A stretch of 64,000 bases of DNA from Thermostichus sp047462415 (GCF_047462415.1 NZ_JANSJE010000012.1:1-64000); one strand, 5' to 3'; positions 17,081-26,498 are shown, counted from the stretch's first letter. Made by a program: numbers and translations. Notes: a model not told the origin generated them from the letters alone.

Positions 17081-18181
17081 TTAGTCATCGGGGCTAGAAG
17101 AGGGGATCTTCCCGGTGATCAGCCAGTTATCCCCCACAGTCTGCAGTTGCGGCTCCAGCAGTTGCCAGCTCTGGTTAACGTCAGGGATCCCTTCTCCTCC
17201 TACGGGGGTTGGGGCGTCGGCCCCGCCCAAGATCTTGGGAGCGATGAAGGCGGCCACTTTCTGGATGGCCCCATCTTTGAGGGCTGCCCAGGCCAGGGTG
17301 CCGCCGCATTCCCAGAGGGCGCTCAGACAGCCTCGCTCGAAGAGGGCCTGTGCTGTCTGGGCCGGGGTTACTTGATCCAGGTGCAGCAGCTCCACCCCTT
17401 GCTTGGCCAGGGATCCCCAGAGGGAATGGGTCTCTGGGGCTTCGGTGATCACCAAAGTTGGTGCTTCTTCCACCTGCCAGAGGTGGGCCACGGGGGGTAG
17501 GTTTAGGGAGCGGCTGAGAACCACCCGCAGGGGCTGGGATCCCTGAAAATCCGGCAGGCGGCAGGTGAGGCGGGGGTTGTCGTGCCAGACGGTTTTGGAT
17601 CCCACAATGACTGCATCGTGCCAGGCCCGCTGGCGGTGAACCCACTCTCGCGCCAGAGGGTTGCTAATCCACTGGCTGTGGCCGGTGGCGGCGGCGCTCT
17701 TGCCGTCTAGGGTCATGGCGTATTTGAGCAGGCCAAAACACCGTTTCTGCACAATGGCGAAGGCAAAGCCCTCGTTGAGCTCTTGGCACTCCTGCTCCAG
17801 CACCCCTACTGTTACCTCAACCCCGGCCTCCTGCAGGCGGCGGATCCCTTTGCCGGCCACCAGGGGATTGGGATCCTGCATTCCCACCACCACCCGCCGG
17901 ATCCCAGCCGCCAGAATGGCCTCGGTGCAGGGGGGGGTACGCCCATAGTGGTTACAGGGCTCCAGGTTGACGTAGAGGGTGGCGCCCCTGGCCAGGGATC
18001 CCGCCTGTTGCAGAGCCAACACCTCTGCGTGGGGCTGGCCGGCCCCTGGATGAACGCCTTCTCCCACCACCTGCTCCCCCTGCAGGATCACGCAGGCCAC
18101 CCGCGGATTGGGAGAGGGGCGCTGCAATGTGGAACGGGCCAGGGACAAACACCGCTCCATCCATTGCCGATCCGAGGTCAT
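17081..18181 (-). CDS. ribD: Bifunctional riboflavin deaminase/reductase RibD
   Basis: A 366-residue enzyme, the same length as E. coli RibD. It deaminates 2,5-diamino-6-ribosylamino-pyrimidinone phosphate and then reduces the ribose, steps two and three of riboflavin synthesis. The N-terminal deaminase zinc site is HAE (His51, Glu53) with Cys76 and Cys85 in PCNHYGRTPPC. The C-terminal half (from about 150) is the NADPH-dependent reductase. The ATG at 18181 gives the family start MTSDRQWMERCL; an in-frame TTG at 18241 is less likely. Confidence 0.95.
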   Translation of the reverse strand: MTSDRQWMERCLSLARSTLQRPSPNPRVACVILQGEQVVGEGVHPGAGQPHAEVLALQQAGSLARGATLYVNLEPCNHYGRTPPCTEAILAAGIRRVVVGMQDPNPLVAGKGIRRLQEAGVEVTVGVLEQECQELNEGFAFAIVQKRCFGLLKYAMTLDGKSAAATGHSQWISNPLAREWVHRQRAWHDAVIVGSKTVWHDNPRLTCRLPDFQGSQPLRVVLSRSLNLPPVAHLWQVEEAPTLVITEAPETHSLWGSLAKQGVELLHLDQVTPAQTAQALFERGCLSALWECGGTLAWAALKDGAIQKVAAFIAPKILGGADAPTPVGGEGIPDVNQSWQLLEPQLQTVGDNWLITGKIPSSSPDD

Positions 18182-18424
18182 AAAATGGGCGTCCAGTCCA
18201 GGGGGCTGAAGCTGGCTATAGAGCTGCCAGTTGACGGTCAAAAGCTACGATAGATGCTCTAAATTCTAGCTCGGCTACCTGACGTCAAGAGGTGGGTATC
18301 GATCCAGATACGGGCAAGAAGTTGCCCCCGCCAATTCACAACCTCCTGACCGTGATACCTGCTACATCTTGGGTTTCGACAAACAGGCTCTAATATTGGG
18401 ATGGTTGTTCTAGGAGCTGCCTTC

Positions 18425-21361
18425 ATGACCTCTTCCCCCCACCTGACCGCTGCAGAGTGGGCAGCGGCTTCTGCCAACGGGCTGAAGGAGGCTGCCCTGC
18501 TTGGGGAACGCGATCCCTTGGCCCATCCCCTCCAAATCAACGAAGCCTTCAACCACAGGAACAACCTGTTAAACCGTCGCCTGCAACTGGTGGAAGAACT
18601 CTGGGAAGCCGTAATCCTGCAGGAGTGCGGGCAGTCTCTGGTGGAGCTGTTGCAGCGGCTGCGTTCCATGTGTTCCCCAGAAGGACAAGCCCTGGAGTAC
18701 CCGATCCCAGAGGTGCTGCAAATTATCGAGCATCTCAGCCTCGATGCCACCATTCAAACGGCGCGCGCCTTTGCCCTGTTTTTCCAGTTGATCAACATTG
18801 TTGAACAGCACTACGAACGGGCCGAAGACTCCGACATGCGCATGGTGGACAGCCAGCAGCGCACGGTGCGGGAAAACGAAAAATTTGAACGGTTGTTCCC
18901 TTACCTGCGGGCTCAAGGAGTGCCGCCAGGCCTACTGCGCCGACTGCTGGAGCAGTTGCACATTCGCATGGTGTTCACCGCCCACCCCACCGAGATCGTC
19001 CGCCACACCATCCGGGAAAAGCAACGGGCCTTCTCTCGCCTGCTCAGCCAACTGGATTGGGCAGAACAGACTCAGCCTTTGCAGGCCCAGATGTTGAAAG
19101 AACAGATGGCGGAAGAGGTTTTGCTTTGGTGGCGCACCGACGAGTTGCATCAGTCCAAACCGACCGTTCTGAACGAAGTCGATTACACCTTGCACTATTT
19201 TGAAGAGGTTTTGTTTCAGGCTATCCCGCTGCTGCACGAATACCTCAGCCGCAGCTTGAAAAAAGCGTTTCCCGGCGTTGAGCCGCCGCCGGCAGGATTT
19301 TGCAACTTCGGCTCGTGGGTGGGCGGGGATCGGGATGGCAATCCTTCCGTCACCGCCGATGTTACCTGGCAAACGGCCCGCTACCAGCGCAACCTGATTT
19401 TGGGCAAGTACATCGAATCGGTGAAGGCGCTCACCAAAACCCTGAGCGTCTCTTTGCACTGGGGGGATGTGGACAGCCAACTGCTGGATGCCCTCGAGCA
19501 AGATCACCGCCTCATGCCGGAGGTTTACGAATCGTTTTCGCTGCAGTATCGCCAAGAGCCCTACCGTCTCAAGCTCAGTTATATGCAGCGGCGGCTGGAG
19601 TTGACGCGGGAGCGCAACCGCAACTTGGCCGACTCCGCCTGTCTGCCCGCCCCTCCCCCTGTGGACAACGCCTACGCCAATGCGGAAGAATTTCTGGCCG
19701 ACTTGCAGCTTATCCAGCAAAGTTTGAAAAACAGTGGCCTTTCTTGCCGCCAGTTGGATCACCTCATCCAACAGGTGCAGGTGTTTGGCTTTCACCTGGC
19801 CCACCTGGATATCCGCCAAGACAGCAGCTACCACGAGGCCGCTCTCACCGAGATCTTTGAGTACTTGCGCATTTTGCCGCGGCCCTATAGCCAGATGACG
19901 GAAGAGGAAAAAACGGCTTTTCTTCTGCAGGAGCTGCAGACCCGTCGGCCCCTCATCCCCCTGGAGAGCCCTTTTTCCGAGAAAACGGCGGAGCTGATCG
20001 CCACCTTTCGCACCCTGCGCCGTCTGCAGCAGGAATTTGGCCTGGCCATCTGCCAAACTTATGTGATCAGCATGAGCCGCCAGTTGAGCGATCTGCTGGA
20101 AGTTTTGTTGATGGCCAAGGAGGTGGGCCTTTACGATCCCATCAGCGGGCGCGGATCCCTGGCAGTGGTGCCGCTGTTTGAGACTGTTGAAGACCTAAAG
20201 CGAGCGCCAGAGGTGCTGCGGCAGTTGTTGGAGATCCCTTTCTACCGCCAGTACTTAGCTCAGCAAGAAGACTTACAGGAGGTGATGCTGGGCTACTCGG
20301 ATAGCAACAAGGATGCTGGCTTTCTAAGCAGCAACTGGGAGATTTACAAAGCCCAGCAGCGGCTGCAGGCGGTGGCCGAGTCCTATGGTGTGAAGTTGCA
20401 GATCTTCCATGGCCGGGGCGGCTCGGTGGGGCGCGGGGGAGGGCCGGCCTACGAGGCGATTTTGGCCCAGCCGGGGCGCAGCGTGGGAGGCCGCATCAAG
20501 ATTACCGAGCAGGGAGAGGTGTTGGCTTCCAAGTATTCCCTCCAAGATCTGGCCATTTTTAACCTGGAAACCGTTACCAGCGCTGTGATCCAGGCCAGCC
20601 TGCTGCGCACCTACCCCAACGACCTGCACGAGTGGTCGCGCTTGATGGAATCCTTGGCAGAGCGCTCCCGCCAGGTGTACCGCAACCTGGTCTACGAGCA
20701 GGAGGGTTTTGTGGAGTTTTTCCATGAGGTTACCCCCATAGAAGAGATCGGCCAACTGCAGATCAGCTCCCGTCCTGCTCGCCGCAGCGGTGGCTCGAAA
20801 GATATTGGATCCCTGCGGGCTATTCCTTGGGTATTCAGTTGGACGCAGAGCCGCTTTCTCTTGCCGGCCTGGTATGGGGTCGGCACCGCCCTACAAGAAT
20901 ACGTGGCTAAGGGCGAGCACAACCTCAACCACCTGCAGCACCTCTACCGCGAGTGGCCCTTCTTCCGCATGGTGATCTCCAAAGTGGAGATGACTCTGGC
21001 CAAGGTGGATCTGCAAATAGCGCGTCACTACGTGCGGGAGATGAGCTCTCCAGAACGTTTGCAGCGGGCGATGGAGCTGTTTGAGTGCATTGCCCAAGAA
21101 ATGTACCGCACGCGCACAATGGTGCTACAGATTACGGGTCACAGGGAACTGTTGGAGAACGATCCCTACTTGAAGCGCTCGGTGCAGTTGCGCAACCGCT
21201 CGATTGTGCCCTTGGGCTTTATTCAGGTCTCTCTCCTCAAGCGCCTGCGAGAGCACCAAGGAGCCCGCGCCGGGCGCACGCGCTACAACCGCGCTGAACT
21301 CCTGCGCGGAGCCATGCTCACCATCAACGGCATTGCCGCCGGAATGCGCAACACGGGCTGA
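18425..21361 (+). CDS. ppc: Phosphoenolpyruvate carboxylase
   Basis: A 978-residue enzyme that fixes bicarbonate onto phosphoenolpyruvate to give oxaloacetate, feeding C4 acids and amino-acid synthesis in cyanobacteria. Landmarks are the catalytic-His region VFTAHPTEIVRHT (about residue 185), MLGYSDSNKDAGF, the glycine-rich FHGRGGSVGRGGGP and the C-terminal MRNTG. The ATG at 18425 has a TAGGAG ribosome site and is preferred to the one at 18401. It is monocistronic and converges on ycf66. Confidence 0.97.
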   Translation: MTSSPHLTAAEWAAASANGLKEAALLGERDPLAHPLQINEAFNHRNNLLNRRLQLVEELWEAVILQECGQSLVELLQRLRSMCSPEGQALEYPIPEVLQIIEHLSLDATIQTARAFALFFQLINIVEQHYERAEDSDMRMVDSQQRTVRENEKFERLFPYLRAQGVPPGLLRRLLEQLHIRMVFTAHPTEIVRHTIREKQRAFSRLLSQLDWAEQTQPLQAQMLKEQMAEEVLLWWRTDELHQSKPTVLNEVDYTLHYFEEVLFQAIPLLHEYLSRSLKKAFPGVEPPPAGFCNFGSWVGGDRDGNPSVTADVTWQTARYQRNLILGKYIESVKALTKTLSVSLHWGDVDSQLLDALEQDHRLMPEVYESFSLQYRQEPYRLKLSYMQRRLELTRERNRNLADSACLPAPPPVDNAYANAEEFLADLQLIQQSLKNSGLSCRQLDHLIQQVQVFGFHLAHLDIRQDSSYHEAALTEIFEYLRILPRPYSQMTEEEKTAFLLQELQTRRPLIPLESPFSEKTAELIATFRTLRRLQQEFGLAICQTYVISMSRQLSDLLEVLLMAKEVGLYDPISGRGSLAVVPLFETVEDLKRAPEVLRQLLEIPFYRQYLAQQEDLQEVMLGYSDSNKDAGFLSSNWEIYKAQQRLQAVAESYGVKLQIFHGRGGSVGRGGGPAYEAILAQPGRSVGGRIKITEQGEVLASKYSLQDLAIFNLETVTSAVIQASLLRTYPNDLHEWSRLMESLAERSRQVYRNLVYEQEGFVEFFHEVTPIEEIGQLQISSRPARRSGGSKDIGSLRAIPWVFSWTQSRFLLPAWYGVGTALQEYVAKGEHNLNHLQHLYREWPFFRMVISKVEMTLAKVDLQIARHYVREMSSPERLQRAMELFECIAQEMYRTRTMVLQITGHRELLENDPYLKRSVQLRNRSIVPLGFIQVSLLKRLREHQGARAGRTRYNRAELLRGAMLTINGIAAGMRNTG

Positions 21362-21401
21362 ACCCCTCAAACGCCGGCCAAGCTCAGATTGGTTCAGATC
21401 T

Positions 21402-22208
21402 TCAGAACAGCTCGTCATCGTACTCTTCTGGCTCCGCCTCTTCCACCTCGACCGATTCCACCTCGACAACGCGGCGAGAGGGACGACGGGGGGGCTCATT
21501 CGGGTAGCCTTCTCCTTGGTCTTGGGGCAGACGTGGGGGACGGCGGCGGGTGACCGTGCCTGTGCCGCGCTCCTCCTGCGTATCTACATCCTCTGGATAC
21601 TCTCCGGTGGCGGGGCGACGGGCCTCTGGCGGCGGGGCGGGCTCATCGTAGTCGGTGTTTTGGCGAGAGCGGGATCCTGGCTCGTCGTAATACTCATCCA
21701 CTTCGGGTCGGCGGCGCGGACGCACACGGGTATCGCTGGTCAGTTGGGGCCTGGGGCGACGCCCAGGCTCTTCGCTGCTGCGTTTGGGAATGGCGCGACT
21801 GTAAGAGGAGGTATCGCGAATGCGGGATCCTTCGGCCCGAGCAGAAACCGTGCGTCCTTGGGCATAGTCATCTAGGGGGTAGGTACGGCTGAAGTCTTTC
21901 TTGCGAACGGCTGGACGAACCCCGCCCACCTGCCGTACCTTTTCGCTCAAGAGAATCCGCAACCGGAAAGTTTCGATGGCAAACCAGCCGGCCATCACCG
22001 CCAGCAGCACCTGGGCAAAAAACAGCAACGGGATGAGCCGCTGACCCTCCAGAAGCAAACAGATGGAATAGATCAGGCCCATCGTGGCGAAAATCACATC
22101 CGATTCAGCGGAGGCCTCTCGCTTGATAAAGCGAACTGCGAAGATGGCTCCACTGGCAATCGCCACCAGCGCTGCCATCAAAAAATAGGGGCTTTGGGTG
22201 AGAAACAT
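21402..22208 (-). CDS. Ycf66 family protein
   Basis: A 268-residue protein. The N-terminal 90 residues hold three membrane helices and the Ycf66 signature (SGAIFAVRFIKRE.....ATMGLIYSICLLLEGQRL..LLFFAQVLLA...WFAIETFRLR). The remainder is a disordered, highly charged tail rich in Arg, Pro and Glu, ending VESVEVEEAEPEEYDDELF. Ycf66 is restricted to cyanobacteria and some plastids; its function is not established, though photosynthetic membranes are assumed. The tail is longer than in plastid versions. Confidence 0.88.
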   Translation of the reverse strand: MFLTQSPYFLMAALVAIASGAIFAVRFIKREASAESDVIFATMGLIYSICLLLEGQRLIPLLFFAQVLLAVMAGWFAIETFRLRILLSEKVRQVGGVRPAVRKKDFSRTYPLDDYAQGRTVSARAEGSRIRDTSSYSRAIPKRSSEEPGRRPRPQLTSDTRVRPRRRPEVDEYYDEPGSRSRQNTDYDEPAPPPEARRPATGEYPEDVDTQEERGTGTVTRRRPPRLPQDQGEGYPNEPPRRPSRRVVEVESVEVEEAEPEEYDDELF

Positions 22209-22373
22209 GCCAGGGATCCCTAAACAATGAAGAGGGGAGAGCGCTAAGCCTTACCCATTCCACAGCCGATCCTAACATCGATCCTCCCGCCGGCACGGAC
22301 AACACCCGGGTTTGGATCCCTCTTGAATCCATGGGATCGGTGCTAAAATCGGCAACATCTTCCTGCATGTTCC

Positions 22374-22775
22374 ATGCTGTATCTGGCACGGGTACACAAA
22401 AAGAGTCTCTTCGGCCAGGGGGAGCTGCAGCTCTTGGCTCGCCAGGCCGAAGAAGGGGTTTGGATCCCACTGCGCCAGCCAGAGTGGGTCACCTGCAAAG
22501 ATGCCGGCCCTTACAACGTTGGCGTGTTGCTGCTGGTTGAGCTCTCGGAACAGCGGCGGGTAGAGCGGCTGGAAGAGGCGGCCATGAAGCTGGTGGAGAT
22601 GTTGCACAGCTTGTCTCAAACCCGCAGTCTGGTGGATCTGTCGGAGATCGAAAGCTGGCGGCAATCTTTGACTCGCCAAAGCCAAGAGCTGAGCCGTCGA
22701 GAAGCCGAGGTGGCCGCCCGCCAAGAGCAACTGCAACAATGGGAAGCCCGCTTGCGCGAGAAGCTATCTTCCTGA
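22374..22775 (+). CDS. Short HmpF-like protein (N-terminal domain and coiled coil)
   Basis: A 133-residue protein that resembles the beginning of cyanobacterial HmpF, a pilus-motility and phototaxis protein: MLYLARVHKK, GELQLLA, then NVGVLLLVELS and a coiled-coil segment ending WRQSLTRQSQELSRREAEV. Full HmpF proteins run to several hundred residues with a long coiled coil; this one stops after about 35 residues of coil. No frame downstream continues it; the following bases are repeat-rich. It may be a naturally short relative or a truncated gene. Similarity is from memory, not a search. Confidence 0.65.
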   Translation: MLYLARVHKKSLFGQGELQLLARQAEEGVWIPLRQPEWVTCKDAGPYNVGVLLLVELSEQRRVERLEEAAMKLVEMLHSLSQTRSLVDLSEIESWRQSLTRQSQELSRREAEVAARQEQLQQWEARLREKLSS

Positions 22776-23069
22776 ATGCCCTACCGATCTTTTTCCCAAG
22801 CCGTCTGAGCCTGCCAGGGCGCGTTGAGACTAGCATAGCTCCCGGCTGCTCTAAGCCAACAACAGACGATCCCCTCTCCCTGAGTCAGCCCAAGCGCTCC
22901 GCGCCGCTCACGCGACCACCCCCAACCCCTCTCCCTGAGGCAGCCCTCACCCCCAACCCCTCTCCCTCAGGGAGAGGGGAGTTAGGGATGGATGTGGTTT
23001 CTTCATATTTTTTTGTTTGAAATGAGATAAATGGCCGTAACTGCGGAAAACCCCGCGGCTTCCCATCGG
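22776..23069. repeat. Intergenic block with dispersed hairpin repeats
   Basis: Between the HmpF-like gene and aroH. At least three copies or part copies of the GC-rich repeat lie at 22870-22890, 22912-22943 and 22944-22985, the last carrying the perfect CCCCTCTCCC / GGGAGAGGGG stem and the GTTAG tail seen at 176-180. No coding frame is supported here. Confidence 0.6.
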
Positions 23070-23453
23070 TTAAACAGCGCTGAGATCTGGCCTTAACTCG
23101 CGGGCACCTCGCAGATACACATGTTGCATGTCAGCTTGGGCAAGCGGAGTATTCAATTGGATCAGAACGCGAATACAACGGGGCAGGTCGCTGCTTACCC
23201 CCATCTGCTGCACATCCAACAACGGTACCGATTCCCAGCCGGGGCGACGACGGGCAAATTGGGCGGGAAAAGCCGCATTTAAATCAGGGGTAACGGAAAA
23301 AATAACGCTGACCAACTCAGCCAGATCTAGAGCGTTGCGATGTTCCAGTGCGTCCAACAACTCTGTTACTGCCGCTTCAATCGCCTCGGCAGTGTTTGCC
23401 GGTACGGTGATGGCTCCCCGAATTGCTCTGACTCGCCACCCCAATGGCCACAC
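23070..23453 (-). CDS. aroH: Chorismate mutase, AroH class
   Basis: A 127-residue AroH-type chorismate mutase, which rearranges chorismate to prephenate for Phe and Tyr synthesis. It starts with the family pattern VRAIRGAITVPANT, has the active-site Arg in the block ARRRPGWESVPLLDVQQM and a C-terminal VYLRGARELRPDL. Length matches the monofunctional class (about 120-130). The start is uncertain: GTG at 23453 is used, but the in-frame TTG four codons on is also possible. It lies downstream of the V4R operon on the same strand and could be cotranscribed. Confidence 0.92.
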   Translation of the reverse strand: MWPLGWRVRAIRGAITVPANTAEAIEAAVTELLDALEHRNALDLAELVSVIFSVTPDLNAAFPAQFARRRPGWESVPLLDVQQMGVSSDLPRCIRVLIQLNTPLAQADMQHVYLRGARELRPDLSAV

Positions 23454-23534
23454 CCTCGCGCCTTTGAGCTCGTCTTGCTTCCAGAAAATTATACAGACTC
23501 ATCTCCACGGGATCCCATCCCCTGCCAGCTCCGG

Positions 23535-24224
23535 TTAGGGGCCAGGCTGTAACAGCTTCTCCAGGATCTGAGCGTGGCTGAGGCCGGAGTCCACCCAGGC
23601 TTCTCCCTCTTTGAGGCGGGCGGCAGCGGTCAAGATAAACAAGTTGCTCTGCGCCCCCAAGGCCTCGCTGGTGGTTTGCACACAGGCCAGATCCTGGCCG
23701 GTTAACTGGCTAAACCAAGTGCCCAGCAGGCCTGCTTCCAAAAAGCCCATCGGGCGCTTGAAATGAGGGGGCGTAGCGGCAGCGAAGGGAGAGTTTCGGA
23801 TCGACACCACCAGCACCCCCTGATCTTTGTAGGTCCAGTCGATCTCGATCAACCCCCAGCCGTGAGCTTTCCAAGCTTGTCTCAGACTTTGGAGGAAAAT
23901 GCCCATCTCCAGCTCGGCCAGAGGCTTCTGGTAGTAGTCAGAGAGTTCCTGGGCAAAACGGCGGAAAAATTCCTTGCCCCACATACGACCACAGTTGCGC
24001 AACACCAGGCGAGCGGCTTGCCCCGTCTCGTATTCCAAGCCGGTGTAGATACTCCTCAGCAATGCTTCTGGAAGGGCCAAGAGCCGGTCACCGTGGCGAC
24101 TCTCCAGCAAGCCTGACTCCAGGTCACTTTGCAGGTAGGCGCTGGGCGCGTAGTAGTTGCCCAAAACAGGCGTATAGGGGTCGAAGCTGGTGGAGCCATT
24201 GGGGATAGCGGTGGTGCCGGCCAT
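23535..24224 (-). CDS. V4R-domain protein, Slr0147-like (photosystem II accessory)
   Basis: A 229-residue protein with a V4R (4-vinyl reductase-like) domain across about residues 55-215. It is the last of four genes whose order, V4R / short / helical / V4R, matches Synechocystis slr0144-slr0147, an operon reported to promote photosystem II assembly. The V4R domain is a small-molecule-binding fold; its ligand here may be a tetrapyrrole, by analogy only. Identity as Slr0147 rests on order and domain type. Confidence 0.7.
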   Translation of the reverse strand: MAGTTAIPNGSTSFDPYTPVLGNYYAPSAYLQSDLESGLLESRHGDRLLALPEALLRSIYTGLEYETGQAARLVLRNCGRMWGKEFFRRFAQELSDYYQKPLAELEMGIFLQSLRQAWKAHGWGLIEIDWTYKDQGVLVVSIRNSPFAAATPPHFKRPMGFLEAGLLGTWFSQLTGQDLACVQTTSEALGAQSNLFILTAAARLKEGEAWVDSGLSHAQILEKLLQPGP

Positions 24225-24288
24225 ATGTCAAAGATCCCTGGGCTATCAAGTAGGGCAGCGCAATTGGGAAACTCAGCAGGAGAGACCT

Positions 24289-24771
24289 CTACTCAGTTGA
24301 TCTGAGTCCGTCCAAAGAGAGCAAAGCTGCTTGCGCCTGGGTGATCAAGGGGCGAATAAACTCTAGCTCTCCAGGGGCCAGATGATCCCTTAGCTCTTGC
24401 TGACAAATCCGATAAGCAACCTCGTAGGCGCTTTGCAGCTTGTACAGGCGCACCTCTTCCTCCATCCACTCGATCAGCCGCTCCTTCAACAGGTTCTCGT
24501 CCTGGAGCAACATGGCCAGGGCGCTGTAACGCAGCAACAGGAGCAGGTGCCGCCGGCAGAGATCCACCACTTGAGAGGAAAGGTTGGGCATCTCCTTTTG
24601 AAGGGTGTTTAGGGTGCGGCTCACCATCTGGCTCTCCCCCTCCCGTACGGCCCGGTACACGTGCAGCCTTTTGGGCCAGCCGAGCACATAGGCTTTGAGC
24701 TGCTCCAGTTGCTCCGGTGTGAGGTAGCGGGCCTCTGCCTCAATTAGCATCTGCTCCAGTGGGCTCACCAT
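24289..24771 (-). CDS. Slr0146-like helical protein
   Basis: A 160-residue, almost entirely helical protein. The helix pattern (LEQMLIEAEARYLTPEQLEQLKAYV at the N-terminus, then helices with DLCRRHLLLLLRYSALAML) resembles the globin-like phycobilisome fold, but no chromophore Cys is in the usual place. It sits third in the operon resembling slr0144-slr0147. The ATG at 24771 is 45 bases after the preceding stop. Function inferred only from the operon. Confidence 0.62.
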   Translation of the reverse strand: MVSPLEQMLIEAEARYLTPEQLEQLKAYVLGWPKRLHVYRAVREGESQMVSRTLNTLQKEMPNLSSQVVDLCRRHLLLLLRYSALAMLLQDENLLKERLIEWMEEEVRLYKLQSAYEVAYRICQQELRDHLAPGELEFIRPLITQAQAALLSLDGLRSTE

Positions 24772-24816
24772 CTCGCTCCTCCCAAGGGTCGGTGGGTGCT
24801 CAGCGGGTGTCGGAGT

Positions 24817-25068
24817 TCAAAACAGGCTGAATAAATCGGCCAAAGTAATCTGTTTCTCTTCAGGCTGAGGCGGCAGCGCTGCCGACAGGGATCCCATAGA
24901 ACGGGCCGCCAAAGTCAGGGGATCCCCCGACCAGGGGATGGAGCCGAAGTACTCCCGCACCCCTACAAAAGGCATGGGCAGCGAGGGACTCTGCCGCGGT
25001 CGGCTATCCCAATTTAAATGGGCAAAAAAGCTCTGCACCGACTCTTCCAGAAAAACCTCTGCTGTCAT
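24817..25068 (-). CDS. Slr0145-like short protein
   Basis: An 83-residue protein starting MTAEVFLEESVQSFF and ending KQITLADLFSLF, with a Pro/Ser-rich centre. Its ATG overlaps the stop of the upstream V4R gene (ATGA), indicating translational coupling; a longer open frame to 25212 is rejected for this reason. Second gene of the four-gene set. No domain recognised. Confidence 0.65.
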   Translation of the reverse strand: MTAEVFLEESVQSFFAHLNWDSRPRQSPSLPMPFVGVREYFGSIPWSGDPLTLAARSMGSLSAALPPQPEEKQITLADLFSLF

Positions 25069-25748
25069 GCTTTGGCCACTCCCTGACCGGAGCGTAACTT
25101 TTGGGCAATTTCGCCGGCGCTGGCCCCTTCGTTGAGCCAAAAGGCAGCGGCATCGATGCGATCTTTGCTGCCGAGCAAAAATTTGCAGTAGCTTTCCCCC
25201 ATGGAATAGCACTGGATCTCGATGCAGTTGAGCTGCCGTTCCACCATGGCGCTAAAAAACCCGGCAAACAATCCGGCGTAGAGGTGGCAAACGGGCTTAC
25301 CCACATCCCCCAGGGTGCGAGCCACAGCGGAGTCGAACAAATTAATGAAAATAAATCCCTGCCGCCGGCCCTCAGTCTCCACCTCCCAGCGCCCCCAGCC
25401 TTGCGAGGTCAAGGGCCACCACCAGGTTTCCAAAAGGAACATCAGGTGGCTCTGCTTGGGTTTGCGCCGATACTCCTCCTCGAACCAGCGGGAGAAGTGG
25501 ATCGCGTCGTTGCTCCCCCACTCGTGGCCAATGGTGTACATCAACGAGGCAGAGGCATCCCCCACTTCTTCTTCTAAGCCCTGCTGTAGGCCCAGGATAA
25601 AGTCTTCGCTTACCAAGACGTTGCGCGCGCCCGTCCAGTCCACCAGGGATCCCTGGGAGGGGTCGAAACGATAAAAGTCTTCGCGGCTGTAGTGATTGTG
25701 CCGTTGGGCAGCAGGCTGCAGGGGCAACTCGAGGGGAGTGGTTGTCAT
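25065..25748 (-). CDS. V4R-domain protein, Slr0144-like (photosystem II accessory)
   Basis: A 227-residue protein with a V4R domain (about residues 60-205), including FINLFDSAVARTLG and the C-terminal CHLYAGLFAGFFS...CIEIQCYSMGESYCKFLLG block, which is the best-conserved V4R segment and supplies three Cys. It heads the four-gene operon. In Synechocystis the operon continues with ferredoxin-like and kinase genes; here those are not adjacent. Its ATG at 25748 lies about 370 bases from hfq, which is on the same strand. Confidence 0.72.
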   Translation of the reverse strand: MTTTPLELPLQPAAQRHNHYSREDFYRFDPSQGSLVDWTGARNVLVSEDFILGLQQGLEEEVGDASASLMYTIGHEWGSNDAIHFSRWFEEEYRRKPKQSHLMFLLETWWWPLTSQGWGRWEVETEGRRQGFIFINLFDSAVARTLGDVGKPVCHLYAGLFAGFFSAMVERQLNCIEIQCYSMGESYCKFLLGSKDRIDAAAFWLNEGASAGEIAQKLRSGQGVAKA

Positions 25749-25895
25749 AGGGGCGGAGAGAGGGTGTCCATTGTTTCACACTTCTTGCTGAATCATAGCC
25801 TTTCCGCCGAGGGCTTTGGCCAGGGCCGTCGATAGCTGCAAGAAAAGAGCCTCTGCTGCCGGGAAGCCAGCGACGGCCAGTGCGGGGACTTGGGT

Positions 25896-26114
25896 TTAGG
25901 AGGGAGGTCTGACTTTGACGAAGGCGATGGCGGAGCGCCACAGCAGCGCTTCCCGCCCTTCCGTATCGGCCAAACAGAGGCAGTCGGGATCCTGCCAGCG
26001 CAACTGGCCGACAAAGACATCCCCGGTGTTGAGCTTTACCTCAAGGATCTCTCGATCTTTGATCACTTTTTGCAGGCGACGCACGCTTGGGATCCCGGTG
26101 TTGAACTCGGTCAC
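25896..26114 (-). CDS. hfq: Hfq-like RNA-binding / pilus-associated protein
   Basis: A 72-residue Sm-fold protein with the cyanobacterial Hfq features FNTGIPSVR, KLNTGDVFVGQLRWQDPDCLCL and WRSAIAFVK. Cyanobacterial Hfq has poor RNA contacts compared with enterobacterial Hfq and, in Synechocystis, works through binding the pilus ATPase PilB1. The GTG at 26114 (VTEFNTG) has an AAGAGGG ribosome site; the longer frame to 26207 adds non-family sequence. It is divergent from gvpA. Confidence 0.88.
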   Translation of the reverse strand: MTEFNTGIPSVRRLQKVIKDREILEVKLNTGDVFVGQLRWQDPDCLCLADTEGREALLWRSAIAFVKVRPPS

Positions 26115-26498
26115 GGCAGCCCTCTTGGCCAGCGAAAGGACGGCAAGCGCACTGCTCTCAGTATAGGGGATCCCTGCTGGCCCACACCTTGGCTGGACAA
26201 TCTCCATAGCCGGGATCCAAAAACGCTCTTGCCCTCTGACCCACTTTTTCTTTCGGCGGGTACTATGTAGGGGGGATGGCGCTTGGAAAAGACGGTAAGT
26301 CTTGTCGGCCTGCCGTATTTTTTAAGCGAATCTACGGGTGTTCTCCCCGAAAAAAGTTAGCAGAATAGGGCTGGGGCGACAGAAAGTGCGCTTGTCGCCC
26401 TGGGGAAGGCAAATCCCAGCTTGGGATCCTTGTTGCCTGCTGTTTTGCTACAGAATTGTTTGTCTTTTTCAACCATCATCTGTGCAGGAGAGATCGTT

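Noticed and set aside
18932..20056. 374-codon antisense frame inside ppc
   Set aside because: Fully antisense to a strongly conserved gene; GC-rich codon bias leaves such frames open by chance.
25069..25212. Longer N-terminus for the Slr0145-like protein
   Set aside because: It overlaps the V4R gene by 148 bases; the internal ATG with ATGA overlap is the better start.
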